Of a stretch of 64,000 nucleotides of DNA, positions 1 through 10,600 are shown in pieces. This DNA is from Verrucomicrobiales bacterium (GTDB lineage: Bacteria; Verrucomicrobiota; Verrucomicrobiia; Verrucomicrobiales; DEV007): positions 1 through 64,000 of the forward strand of contig JAEUHH010000102.1 in the NCBI GenBank assembly GCA_016795505.1, written 5' to 3'. Below the pieces are notes generated by a model that was not told the origin of the DNA, ran no database searches, and saw only the letters and a list, made by a program, of their open reading frames with translations. Each line of letters opens with the position of its first letter. Within the stretch, counting starts at the first letter, position 1. The position numbers and the translations under genes were made by a program.

Positions 1-2
1 CC

Positions 3-62
3 GGGATGCTCGACATGCGGGTGGATGGACCGGTGGTATCGCTGCGCTCAACCACCGGCTAA
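3..62 (+). CDS. Possible C-terminal tail of an upstream gene (partial)
   Basis: An open frame runs in from the left edge and stops at a TAA at 60-62. It would encode about 19 residues ending GPVVSLRSTTG, which reads like a final beta strand. The rest of the gene lies outside the window, so neither function nor reality can be judged. It is listed because no other feature explains the first 60 bases. Confidence 0.3.
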   Translation, partial: GMLDMRVDGPVVSLRSTTG

Positions 63-403
63 TGGCTGTGATGCCTCCGGCATCCAATCGGCAGGGCAAT
101 CGACCCGACGCCCTTAATCCCGTGCCATTCCGATCAGACCCTGTATGATCGGCGATCGAACAGGGTTCGATCGGAATCCGGCCCCGAGCAGATCGGCGCC
201 GGGTGCAGAGGGGGAGTGCGTCCCTTGGAGATTGGCGGACCCGCGATGCCTGACGGTGATAGCCGGGCTCATCGGAAACGCGCCAGATTTTTCGGATGAC
301 TTCCGGGGCGATCGCGGGCAGGGTCGCGGCGGCTGACAGCGTTTGCCGATGCCGACACCTTCATCCACGTATTCGACCACAACTCCTTCACCTTCTTATC
401 CTC
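63..403. other. Intergenic stretch before the RidA-family gene
   Basis: This is a gap of about 340 bases between the possible upstream tail and the RidA-family gene. It holds one 22-bp-phased repeat array at 128-179. I see no convincing tRNA, promoter consensus or conserved ORF. The short open frames here lack recognisable protein features. Confidence 0.5.
128..179. repeat. 22-bp-phased ACCCTGT array, locus 1 (inverted pair)
   Basis: Two cores, ACCCTGT at 138-144 and ACAGGGT at 160-166, lie 22 bp apart centre to centre. Each is flanked by CCGATC/GATCGG-type sequence, so the whole forms an imperfect palindrome of about 50 bp that begins TTCCGATC and ends GATCGGAA. The locus is intergenic, upstream of the RidA-family gene. 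It belongs to the nine-locus family described in the findings. Confidence 0.85.
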
Positions 404-847
404 ATGACTCCGCAGCAAAAAGCCGAAAGCCTGGGCATCGTTTTTGAAAAACTGACTCCGGGATACCTGAATCTCTGCATCCGGTCGGGCAATCAACTGC
501 TTTCGTCGGGCCATGTCAGCGATGCCAAAGGCAAGCTCGGCGCGGGCGTGTCGGTGGAGGAAGGCTATGCGGCGGCGAAAAATTGCATGGAAAAGATCCT
601 GCGCTCGGTCTGGAACACCCACGGCACGCTCGACGGGCTCAAGGTGATCAAGGTACTGGGCTGCGTGAACTCGGCGCCGGATTTCACGGACCAGCACCTC
701 GTCATCAACGGGGCGTCCGATTTGCTCCACGAGATTTTCGGCAAGGATGGCGACGGCTACCATGCCCGCAGTGCGCTGGGCTTTGCCTCGCTGCCGACCG
801 GCGTGGCGGTGGAGGTTGAGGCGATCTTCGAGGTGAAGGCGTCCTGA
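404..847 (+). CDS. RidA (YjgF/YER057c/UK114) family protein
   Basis: The product is about 147 residues if translation starts at the ATG at 404, which removes a non-conserved N-terminal extension. The sequence has the family pattern of an SG.LLSSGH strand near residue 30, a K-LG segment, a long central helix around LRSVWNTHGTLD and a C-terminal VEVEAIFEV strand. It resembles the longer, roughly 150-residue RidA-like subgroup rather than the 128-residue archetype. RidA proteins are small trimeric cytosolic proteins. Canonical members hydrolyse reactive 2-aminoacrylate from PLP enzymes, but the activity of this longer subgroup is less certain. The gene is followed head-on by rnhB, with only 7 bases between the stop codons. 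Confidence 0.85.
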   Translation: MTPQQKAESLGIVFEKLTPGYLNLCIRSGNQLLSSGHVSDAKGKLGAGVSVEEGYAAAKNCMEKILRSVWNTHGTLDGLKVIKVLGCVNSAPDFTDQHLVINGASDLLHEIFGKDGDGYHARSALGFASLPTGVAVEVEAIFEVKAS

Positions 848-854
848 GAGGGTT

Positions 855-1478
855 TCAAGCCCTGCGGCTGCCTGCGATCTCATCCACCGGCGCGAAACTG
901 CGGCGGTGGATGGGGCAGGGGCCGTGAGCCCGCAGGGCGGCGAGGTGGGCGGCAGTGCCGTAGCCTTTGTGCCGGTCGAAGCCGTAGCTGGGCCAGGTCC
1001 GATGGTGGGCCTCCATGAGGCGGTCGCGCTCGACTTTGGCGATCACGCTGGCAGCGGCGATGGACAGGCTCAGGCTGTCGCCTTTCACCAGCCCCCGGTG
1101 GGGCAGGGGAAAGTCGGGCACGGGGCGGCCGTCGATGAGGGTCATGGCGGGGGCGACGGCGAGGCTCTCGACGGCGCGGCGCATGGCGAGATGGGTGGCG
1201 CGGAGGATGTTGATGCGGTCGATCTCGTCGGCTTCGACCACGGCGTAGGCCCAGTGCAGGCCGGAGCCGGGCGCGGTGAGTTCGGCATGGATGGCCTCGC
1301 GGCGGGCGGCGGAGAGCTGTTTGGAGTCGTTCAGCGTGTCGTGGCGGAAGCCATCGGGCAGGATGACGGCGGCGGCGACGACGGGTCCGGCGAGTGGCCC
1401 GCGCCCGGCTTCGTCGATGCCGGCGATGAGCCGGTGACCGTCGGCGCGGAGGGCGTCTTCGTGAGCAAGATCGGGCAT
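855..1478 (-). CDS. rnhB: Ribonuclease HII
   Basis: The product is about 207 residues from the ATG at 1478. A longer frame to 1670 exists, but its extra N-terminus is low in conserved sequence. The catalytic signature AGIDEAGRGPLAGPVVAAAV is near the N-terminus and supplies the first Asp-Glu pair. The third carboxylate lies in TLIDG and the fourth in DSLSLSIAAASVIAKVERD. The enzyme cleaves RNA in RNA-DNA hybrids, including single misincorporated ribonucleotides, and acts with one or two metal ions. The gene is divergent from the giant synthase, with about 220 bp between the two start codons. The call rests on complete, well-spaced motifs. Confidence 0.95.
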   Translation of the reverse strand: MPDLAHEDALRADGHRLIAGIDEAGRGPLAGPVVAAAVILPDGFRHDTLNDSKQLSAARREAIHAELTAPGSGLHWAYAVVEADEIDRINILRATHLAMRRAVESLAVAPAMTLIDGRPVPDFPLPHRGLVKGDSLSLSIAAASVIAKVERDRLMEAHHRTWPSYGFDRHKGYGTAAHLAALRAHGPCPIHRRSFAPVDEIAGSRRA

Positions 1479-1699
1479 GGGCGCTGGGTGGCCGGGGTGG
1501 GCGAGGGGAGAGCCGATCGGCTGGCTATGGTGTCCGCGGAGCCGCGCTCCCGCAATCGGAAAAGGGGTGTGCGTTCCGGCGTTGTCATGCGACAAATGAT
1601 TGGTTGATGGAGACGAGACTCTGCGCTTGGTTCCGCCCTCCGAGTCGTCGTCTGTAACCGGTCTCGTCAACGTAAGTTTTGATCAATCCTGCCCTGCCT

Positions 1700-4600
1700 A
1701 TGTCTGATGGAGTGAACGCAACCCGCGAGCCTTTGGCGATCGTCGGGATGGCCTGCCGTTTTCCCGGTGGCGTGTCCGATCCCGCCTCGTTCTGGAAACT
1801 CCTCGTGGAACGCCGCTCGGGCATCATCCCGGTGCCGAAGGATCGCTGGAATCGCGAGCGCTGGTATCATCCGAACGCGGAGATCCCGAGCCGCATGATC
1901 ACGAAATGGGCGGCTTTCGTCCACGATTTCGACAAGTTCGACGCGCAGTTTTTCGGCATTTCGCCGCGTGAAGCACTCCGGATGGACCCGCAGCAGCGCT
2001 GGCTGCTGGAGGCGGCCTGGGAATCGCTGGAGGACGCCGGAATGCCCCCGATCGGCCTGCGGGGCTCGGACACGGGGGTTTTCATCGGCATTGCGTCGAA
2101 CGACTACGCGAATGTCGCGCAGAGTGATCCGAAGAATGTCGATGTGCACACGAACTCGGGCTCGACGCTGTCGATCGCGTCGAACCGGATTGCGTATCTC
2201 TTTGATTTCAAAGGACCGGCGGTGTCGGTCGATACGGCGTGCTCCTCGGCGCTGGTGGCGGTGAACCTGGCCTGCGAGAGCATCTGGTCGGGCCAGAGCG
2301 CGATGGCGCTGGCGGGAGGGGTGAATGCACTGCTGACGCCGGATGCGTCGATCGGATTCTCCAAGGCATCGATGCTTTCCCCGAGCGGGCAGTGCTTTGC
2401 TTTCGACGACCGGGCCAATGGCTACGTGCGCGGCGAGGGAGCGGGCGTGATCGTGATCAAGCCGCTGCGGCAGGCGATCGCGGACGGCGACCGAATTTAT
2501 TGCACCATCCGCGCGGCGGTGATCAACCAGGATGGCCACACCTCGTCGATGACGGTGCCTGGGGTCGAAACTCAGGCGGAAATGCTGCGAATCGCCTACA
2601 AACAGGCCGGGATGGAGCCGAAACGGGTGCGCTACATGGAGGCGCACGGCACGGGCACTCCCGTGGGCGACCCGATCGAGACGCGGGCGCTGGGGCAGGT
2701 GCTGGCACAGGGCCGCGACGAGGGCGACTGGTGCCTGATCGGCTCGGTGAAGACGAATATCGGCCACCTTGAGTCGGGTTCCGGCGTCGCGGGTTTGATG
2801 AAAGCCGCGCTGGTGCTGCATCACGACACGGTGCCGCCGAATCTGAATTTCAAGCGGCCCAATCCGAACATTCCCTTCGAGGAGTTCAAGCTGAAGGTCG
2901 CGACCGACCTGCAACCGCTGCCCCATTTGGGCGATTTCCTGCCGGTCACGGCGGTGAACAGCTTCGGTTTCGGCGGGACGAACGCCCACATCGTGCTGGA
3001 GGCGAATCCGAATGCCGAAGGACGCGCCACGAAGACGATCGTGACCTTCCCTGGCGGCAAGGAAGCGGATCGTCCGCTGTTGCTGCCGATCTCGGGTCGC
3101 ACCGATGGCGCGTTGCGAGACGCGGCGGTGCAGTGGCGTCATTATTTACGCGAGTCGGATGAAAAGCTGGCGGATGTCTCTGCTGCGGCGGGTCTTCACC
3201 GTGAGCATTTGGACAACCGGCTGGTGGTCATGGGCCGCGACCGGGAGGAACTTTGTCATCGGCTCACGCAATGGCTGGCGGGCCATCCGGAGGAGGGGAC
3301 GACGGTTTCCGGCAAGCCGGCTGCCGAGGTGCATCCGCTCGTTTTCGTATTCACTGGCCAAGGCGCGCAGTGGTGGAAGATGGGCCAGGAGTTGCTGGAG
3401 CGCGAGCCGGTGTTCCGCCGGACGTTGGAGGAAATCGACGCCTTCATCAAGCCGCTGGGCGGCTGGTCGCTGATCGAGGAGATGACGCGCGACGAGGCGT
3501 CGTCCCGGATGGAGCGCACGAACATCGCGCAGCCGGCCATTTTCGGCCTGCAGGTGGCTTTGGCCGAACTCTGGAAAAGCTGGGGCGTGGAACCGGCCAA
3601 GGTGGTCGGCCACTCCGTCGGCGAGGTCGCGGCGGCCTACGTGGCGGGCGCGTATTCGCTGGAGGATGCGGTGAAGGTGATTTTCCACCGCAGCCGGCTT
3701 CAGGACACTACAGGCGGTCATGGCCGCATGGTGGCGGTGGGCATTTCCACAGCGGAGGCGAAGAAGCTGCTCGCCGGCCGGGAGCATCAGATCCAGGTCG
3801 CGGTGGTGAACAGCCCCGGACTGATCACGCTGGCGGGAGACACCGCGCCGCTGGAGGAGGTCGTCGCGGGTCTGGAGACGGCGGGCAAATTTGTCCGCTG
3901 GCTGCGGATCGACTACGCCTTCCACACGCACCAGATGGAGCCGATCCGCGAGGAGTTGCTCGCGGCACTCGCCGGCATTCAGCCGCGGCCGACGCGGATT
4001 CCCTATTTCTCGACGGTGACGGGCGGACAACTCGCCGGGGAGAAGCTCGACGCCGAATACTGGTGGCGAAACGTGCGTGAGACGGTGCAGTTCGCCCCGG
4101 CGATCACGGCGCTGATCCGCGGTGGCGAGGATTCCTTCCTCGAACTCGGGCCGCACCCGGCTTTGCAGAATCCGATCCAGGAATGCCTCTCCGAGCAGGG
4201 GCGAAAGGGCGTTTATTTCAACAGCCTGAAGCGCAAGAGCGACGAGTCGCTGGAGATGCTGACGAATCTGGCGCAGATGCACCTGCGCGGCTATGCGATC
4301 GACTGGCAGTCGGTGAATCGCGGCTCGGGCGCATGGATCGATCTGCCGAAAAACGCCTGGCAGCGCGAGCGCTTCTGGTTGGAGTCCACCGAGGGCCACT
4401 ACCTGCGCTGCGGCGACGAGGAGCATCCGCTGCTCGGCCTGCGCCGCACGGCGTCGCGGCCGACGTTCCGTTTCGAACTCGATCCGAGGCTCTTCACCTG
4501 GCTGGACGACCACCGTTTCTGGGACAGCGTCGTTTTCCCCGCCGCCGGCTACGGCGAGATCGGGATCGCCTTGGCCCGCAAGTTGTTCCCCGGCGAGCCC

Positions 4601-7600
4601 TACGTGGTCGAGGAACTGGAGATGAAGAAGGCGCTCTTCGTCACCGAGTCGAAAGTGCCGACGGTGGAGGTCGTTTTCGATCCCGACACCCGGATTTTCC
4701 AGATTTTCAGCGCCACCGGCGACCGCAAGGAGTGGGATTTGAATGCCCAGGGCGTGTTGCGCAAGCAGCCTTTCCCCAAGGCCGCGGCACCCGTCAATTT
4801 CGAGTCCATCAAAGCAGGCCTGACCGATCATTTCGACCACGCGGGCTACTATCAGGACTACGCCGACGCCGGCTATCAGTTCCGGCCGATGTTCCAGCAT
4901 CTGCAGAATGTGTGGCGGAAAAAGGGCGAGTCCTTCGCCGAGATCGTCGCGCCCGAGGGGCTGCACCAGTCGATCCCGCATTTCCATTTCCATCCCGCCG
5001 TGCTGGATGCGTGTTTCCACACCGTCAAGGGCGGTCAGGTGCCGCCGGATGGCGCCAAGGGCACGGATTATTTCTATCTGCCGGCCGCGATTCGCAGCAT
5101 CCGTCTTTTCGTCGACAAGCCACCGCATCGCCTGTGGGGCCATGCCCGGGTGAACGACGACAACGACCGCGAATACATCATCGCCGACATCGATGTCTAT
5201 GACGACGCCGGTCGCCCCGTGGCGCAGATTCTTGGCTTCCGGGCCGACCGGGTGGAGCAAAACGACGGCGACGACCTCGAAAAATGCCTCTACCAGGCCC
5301 GCTGGGAGATTTCCCGGCTGAAAGGCACGCGCATCGACGGCACCGCGCAACTCGCGGCTCCGGCGGAGATCGTGACGGCCGCCGGCGAGGCGGTCGGGGC
5401 GCTCTACGAGCAGCGCCAACTGAACGAGCATTACGAGAAATTCATGCCGCTGATCGATCAGGCGTCGCGGCAATTCATTCTCAACGCCTACCTCGACCTC
5501 GGCTGGCATCCGGCTGTGGGCGATCTGGTGGAGGTCGCCTCGCACATGCGGCGGCTGAACATCGCGAATCACCACCGCAAGCTGGTCTTCGGACAGTTGA
5601 CCGCGCTGGCCGAGGGCGGCTGGCTGAAATCGGTGGGCGAGGAAACCTGGGAGGTGATTCGTCAGCCCGAGCGCGCCGATGCGATCGCCCTGCTCGACCA
5701 ACTGGCGGTGGAATTGCCGCGCTTCGCGTCCGAAGTCGATTTGCAGCGCCACACCGGGCCCAATCTGGCCGGCATCCTCAGCGGCGAGATCGATCCACTG
5801 GAGGTGCTCTTCCCCGGCGGTTCGTCGGAGATGATGGAGACCTTCTACCGTGAGGGAGCTGACTTCCCGGTGATCAATCCGCTGATCGGCGTGGCCCTGC
5901 GCAAAGCGATCGAAAAACTGCCGCCGCGCCGCGCCATCCGCGTGTTGGAGGTCGGGGCCGGCACCGGCTCGCTGACCAAGGAGATCCTGCCCGTTTTTCC
6001 GGCCGACCGGACGGAGTATCTGTTCACCGACAACGGCCCGTTGTTCCTGCAATCGGCCAAGGACAAGTTCGGCGAACCCTATCCCTTCGTCGAGTATACC
6101 CTGTTTGATTGCGAACGAGACCCTGTTGATCAGGGGATCGAACCCTGTTCCTTCGACATCGTGCTGGCGTCGAACGTCATTCACGCCACCGCCGACCTGA
6201 AGCAGACGCTCGCCAAGCTCGCCCGCTGCCTCGCGCCGGACGGGTTGTTGATGATGCTCGAAGTCACGTGGCGTCGGGCGCCGCTGGACAATGTCTTCGG
6301 CCTGTTGTCGGGCTGGTGGCGCTTCACCGATACCGATCTGCGGCAGCGCAGCGCCCTGTTGTCTCGTTCGGCTTGGGAAAAGCTGCTCGGCGACGCCGGC
6401 TATCGCGAAGCGACGAGTTTCATCAGTTCCCCGAAGCCGGAGGAGGACCAGCAGGCGTGCTTCATTGCCATCGCACCGCAGTCCGGAGTCGAAACGCCGG
6501 CGGAAACGGCTGAGGCTCCCGCGGCACCCGCCGAAACGCTGCTGGTGATCGGCGGCGATGAAAAACTGAAGGCGGGACTTGGCGAGTTGGGCTTGGCTCC
6601 GGCTGCCGTCGGCGCGGATTTGGATGAGATCGGCCAAAAGCTCGATGCGATTGATGCCGCGGGCGGAAAAGTCACGACCATCGTACACGCGCTGTCGCTG
6701 GATCATCCCGCGATCGACGGTCTCGACGCCGAGGCGCTCAACGCGGCTCAGGAAACCGGGGTGCGCCATGCCCACGGCCTGTTCAAGCTGATCACTGGCC
6801 GGGAATGGCCGAAGACCCGCCCGAAATTGTTTTTCCTCACGCGCGGCGCGCTGCCGGCGACGGCGGGTGATCCGCTTTCCGGGCTGGCGTCGTCGCCGCT
6901 GACCGGCTTCCTCCGCGTGGCGAACAACGAGAAGGCCGAGTTTCAATGGAACCTGATCGATCTCGACCCTACCGGTCCGGAGCATGAGATGCGCGACATT
7001 TGCGACGAGATCCGCCTGTCCGACGGCGAGCCAGAGGTGGCCTATCGAGGTCATCACCGTCATGTCCGCCGGGTGCGGCGGGTGAAGCGCGACGAACTGC
7101 CGATGCGTCGCCGCAACGCGGTGCGGCCCGACGGCTCCGTGCTGCCCTACCGCCTGCAAATCGACAAGCCGGGCATTCTCACCAACCTCAGCCTCAACGA
7201 AACCGAACGCCGCGAGCCCGGTCCGGACGAGGTCGAGCTGATCGTGAAGGCCGGCGGCATCAATTTCCGCGACGTGATGAAGGCGCTGGGGATGTATCCC
7301 GGCCAGCCGGTGGACCTGAAATGGTTCGGCGACGATTTCTCCGGCGTGGTCGAGCGTGTCGGCTCGAACGTGACCGACTTGAAGCCCGGCGACTCGGTCG
7401 TCGGCATGGCGCCGTATTGCTTCCGCAGCCATGTCACCGTGCACCGCCGGCTGGTTTTCCGCAAAGCCGACCGCATTTCCCACGCCGAGGCCGCCACGCT
7501 GCCGACGGTCTTCCTGACCGCGCACTATGCGATCAACGAACTCGCCCGGATGCGGAAGGGCGAGAGCATTCTCATTCATGCCGGCACCGGCGGTGTCGGA

Positions 7601-10600
7601 CAGGCGGCGATCCAGATCGCGCGCCATCTCGGACTGACCATTTTCGCCACCGCGGGCAGCGACGAAAAGCGCGCCCTGCTCCGCGACATGGGCGTGGATC
7701 ACGTGCTCGACTCTCGCTCGCTGGCCTTTGCCGACCGCATCATGGAAATCACCGGCGGCCGCGGGGTCGATGCGGTGCTGAACTCGCTGGCGGGCGATTT
7801 CATTCCGAAGAATTTCAGCGTGCTCGCGATGTTCGGCCGCTATCTGGAGATCGGAAAGGTCGACGTCTATGGAAACAGCCGGATCGGGCTGGAGCCGCTG
7901 CGGAACAACATCAGCTTCCACGTCATCGACCTGGCCCAGCATTTGCAGGCGAAGCCGGAGTACGTCGCCGAGATGTTCACCGAACTGGAGCGGCATTTCC
8001 AGGCGGGCGATTACCGGCCGCTGCCAAACAAGGTGTTTCCCATCACCCAGGTGGTGGAGGCGTTCCGCTACATGGCGGCGGGCAAACACATCGGGAAAAA
8101 CGTGCTCGACTTCGACGTGCCGGAGATCCTGGTCGGACCCGCCACGGAGGACGGTCACCGGCTCTCGGCCGAGGGCACCTGGCTCATCACGGGCGGCGCG
8201 GGCGGCTTTGGCCTCGAACTGGCCGGCTGGATGGCGCAAAACGGTGCGCGTCACTTCGCGCTGATGAGCCGCTCGGGCCCGAAGGAGGACGCTCTGCCAA
8301 AGATTCAGGCCCTGCGCGAGCTGGGCTGCACCGTGCTCGACGCGCGCGGCGACGTGGCGAAGCGGGCCGATGTGGATCGCGTCGTGGCCGAGATCCAGGC
8401 CGGTGGAGCGCCGCTGACCGGCGTGATTCACGGCGCCATGGTGCTGGACGACGAATTCATCGTCGAACTCGACCGCGAGCGCTTCGACCGGGTGCTGCTG
8501 CCCAAGATGCTGGGCGCGTGGAATCTCCACCAGGCCACGCTCGGTCTGCCGTTGGAGCATTTCATCTCGTTCTCGTCGTTCTCGGCCGTGATCGGCGCGG
8601 TGAAGCAGTCGAATTACAATGCGGGGAACGTCTTCCTCGACCAGTTGGCTTACTACCGTCGTTCGCAGGGCCTTCCGGCGCTGACGTTCAACTGGGGCGC
8701 GTTGAAAGGCGCGGGCTTTGTCGAGCGGAACGAAAAGACGCAGCAGTATCTCGAAATGGTTGGCCTCGGCGCGACCGAAATGGACGAAACGCTGGCTTTG
8801 TTCAGTTGGGGGCAGCCCACCGATGCCACCCAACTCGGGGCGGCACGGGTCGATTGGTCGGCGCTGGCCCGTTTCAGCCCGTCGGTCGGCAGCACGAAGA
8901 TGTTCGCTGCCGTGGTACCCCGCACCGGTGGTAGCGGAGGCGAATCGATGGCCGCCCGCATTCTCGAAGCACCCGCCGACAAGCGCATGGCGATGGTGGA
9001 GGATCTCATCGCCGCGCAGGTCGGAGCCGTGCTCGGCACCGAGGCCTCGCGCATCGACAAGGACACGCCGCTGACGAATCTGGGCCTCGATTCGCTGATG
9101 GCGATCGAACTGGTCAACCGGATCGAGGACAAACTCGGCATGGCCATGCCCATGGGCTCGGTGCTCAACGGACCGAACATCCGCGACCTGTCGATCCCCG
9201 TGTTGGAAAAACTTCTCGACTCCGCCGGCGACCTGTCGGGCGGTGGGGCGACTTCGACGGACCTGGTGCCGTTTGAGGCGACCGGTGAAATGCCGTCCGT
9301 GCTGCCCCTTTCGGAAGGACAACGCGCCCTGTGGTTCCTCAACCGCCTCGCGCCCGAGTCCTCGGCCTACAACCTGATCTTCTCCGGCAAGTTCCGCCCG
9401 CTGCTCGACATTGAGGCGATGAAGAAGGCCTTCGCGCTGCTGTTCGAACGGCATCCGCTTTTCGACGTGACCTTTACCACGCGCGATGGCGAGCCGGTTC
9501 AGATCGTGCAGAAGGGACGCACCATCGACTTCCGCGAGCACGACTGTTCGTCGCTGAACGACGTGCAGTTGAAGGCGCTGATCAGCGATCACGCGAACCG
9601 ACCCTTCGACCTCGAGCGCGGTCCGGTGGCGCGGCTGGAACTGTTCCGCACCGCCGACGCGGCCCACGTCGCGCTGCTGTCGATGCATCACATTGTCTCC
9701 GACGCTTGGTCGGTGGCGGTGCTGATCCAGGACCTGATCGAGTACTACTTCTCCGCCAAAGCCGGACGCACCCCGCGGGTCGAGCCGCTGCCGGCGAGCT
9801 ACGCCGACTTCGTCCGCTGGGAGCGTGCCCACCTCGACAGTCCAGCGGGCGACACCCGCCTCGCGTATTGGTCACATCGTCTGGCCGATGCGCCCGTGGC
9901 TCTCGACCTGCCGACCGACCGACCCCGTCCGCCGGTGCAGAGTTTCAATGGCGGCACCCACGGCTTTCAGATCGACGAGGCCCTCACCGGAGAGATTGTG
10001 GCTTTCTCCAAAGCCCATCACGCCACTCTGTTTACCACGCTGCTGTCCGCCTACGAGATCCTGCTGCATCGCTACTGCCGCCAGGACGATCTGGTCGTCG
10101 GCGTGCCGCTGGCGGGCCGGAATCAATCCGAACTGCAGGGCGTGGTCGGCTATTTCATCAATCCCGTGCCCATGCGCAGCCGGGTCGACGACGATCCGAC
10201 CGTGGCGGCTTATCTGGAACGTAACCGCGAGGAGGTCAATGGCGCGCTGGAACACCAGCAGTTCCCGCTGGCTCGGCTGGTGGACAAGCTCCGCGTCCCG
10301 CGCGACCCCGGCCGCTCGCCGTTGTTCCAGGTCACGTTCTCGATGGAGCGCATCCCCGGCATCGACGAGCAGGGGATCGCGGTGTTCCTCATCGGCCAGG
10401 GCGGCCATACCTTCCATGTTGGCGACTTGTCGATGGAGACGGTCGATTTGACGACGCGGCAGGCGCAGTTCGAGATCACGCTGGTGGTCGAGGAGGCCGG
10501 AGGCAACCTGTTCGGCTGCTGGCAGTACAACCGCGATCTGTTTGACGAAAACACCATCGCCGAACTCAATGCCCTCTACGCCCAGGTCCTGCGCGGCATG

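Noticed and set aside
3146-9832. Very long open frame (over 2,200 codons) antisense to the PKS-NRPS gene
   Set aside because: It lies opposite a gene with complete domain motifs and has the Arg/His/Gln/Asp-rich composition expected from antisense reading of GC-rich codons. No family motif is visible.
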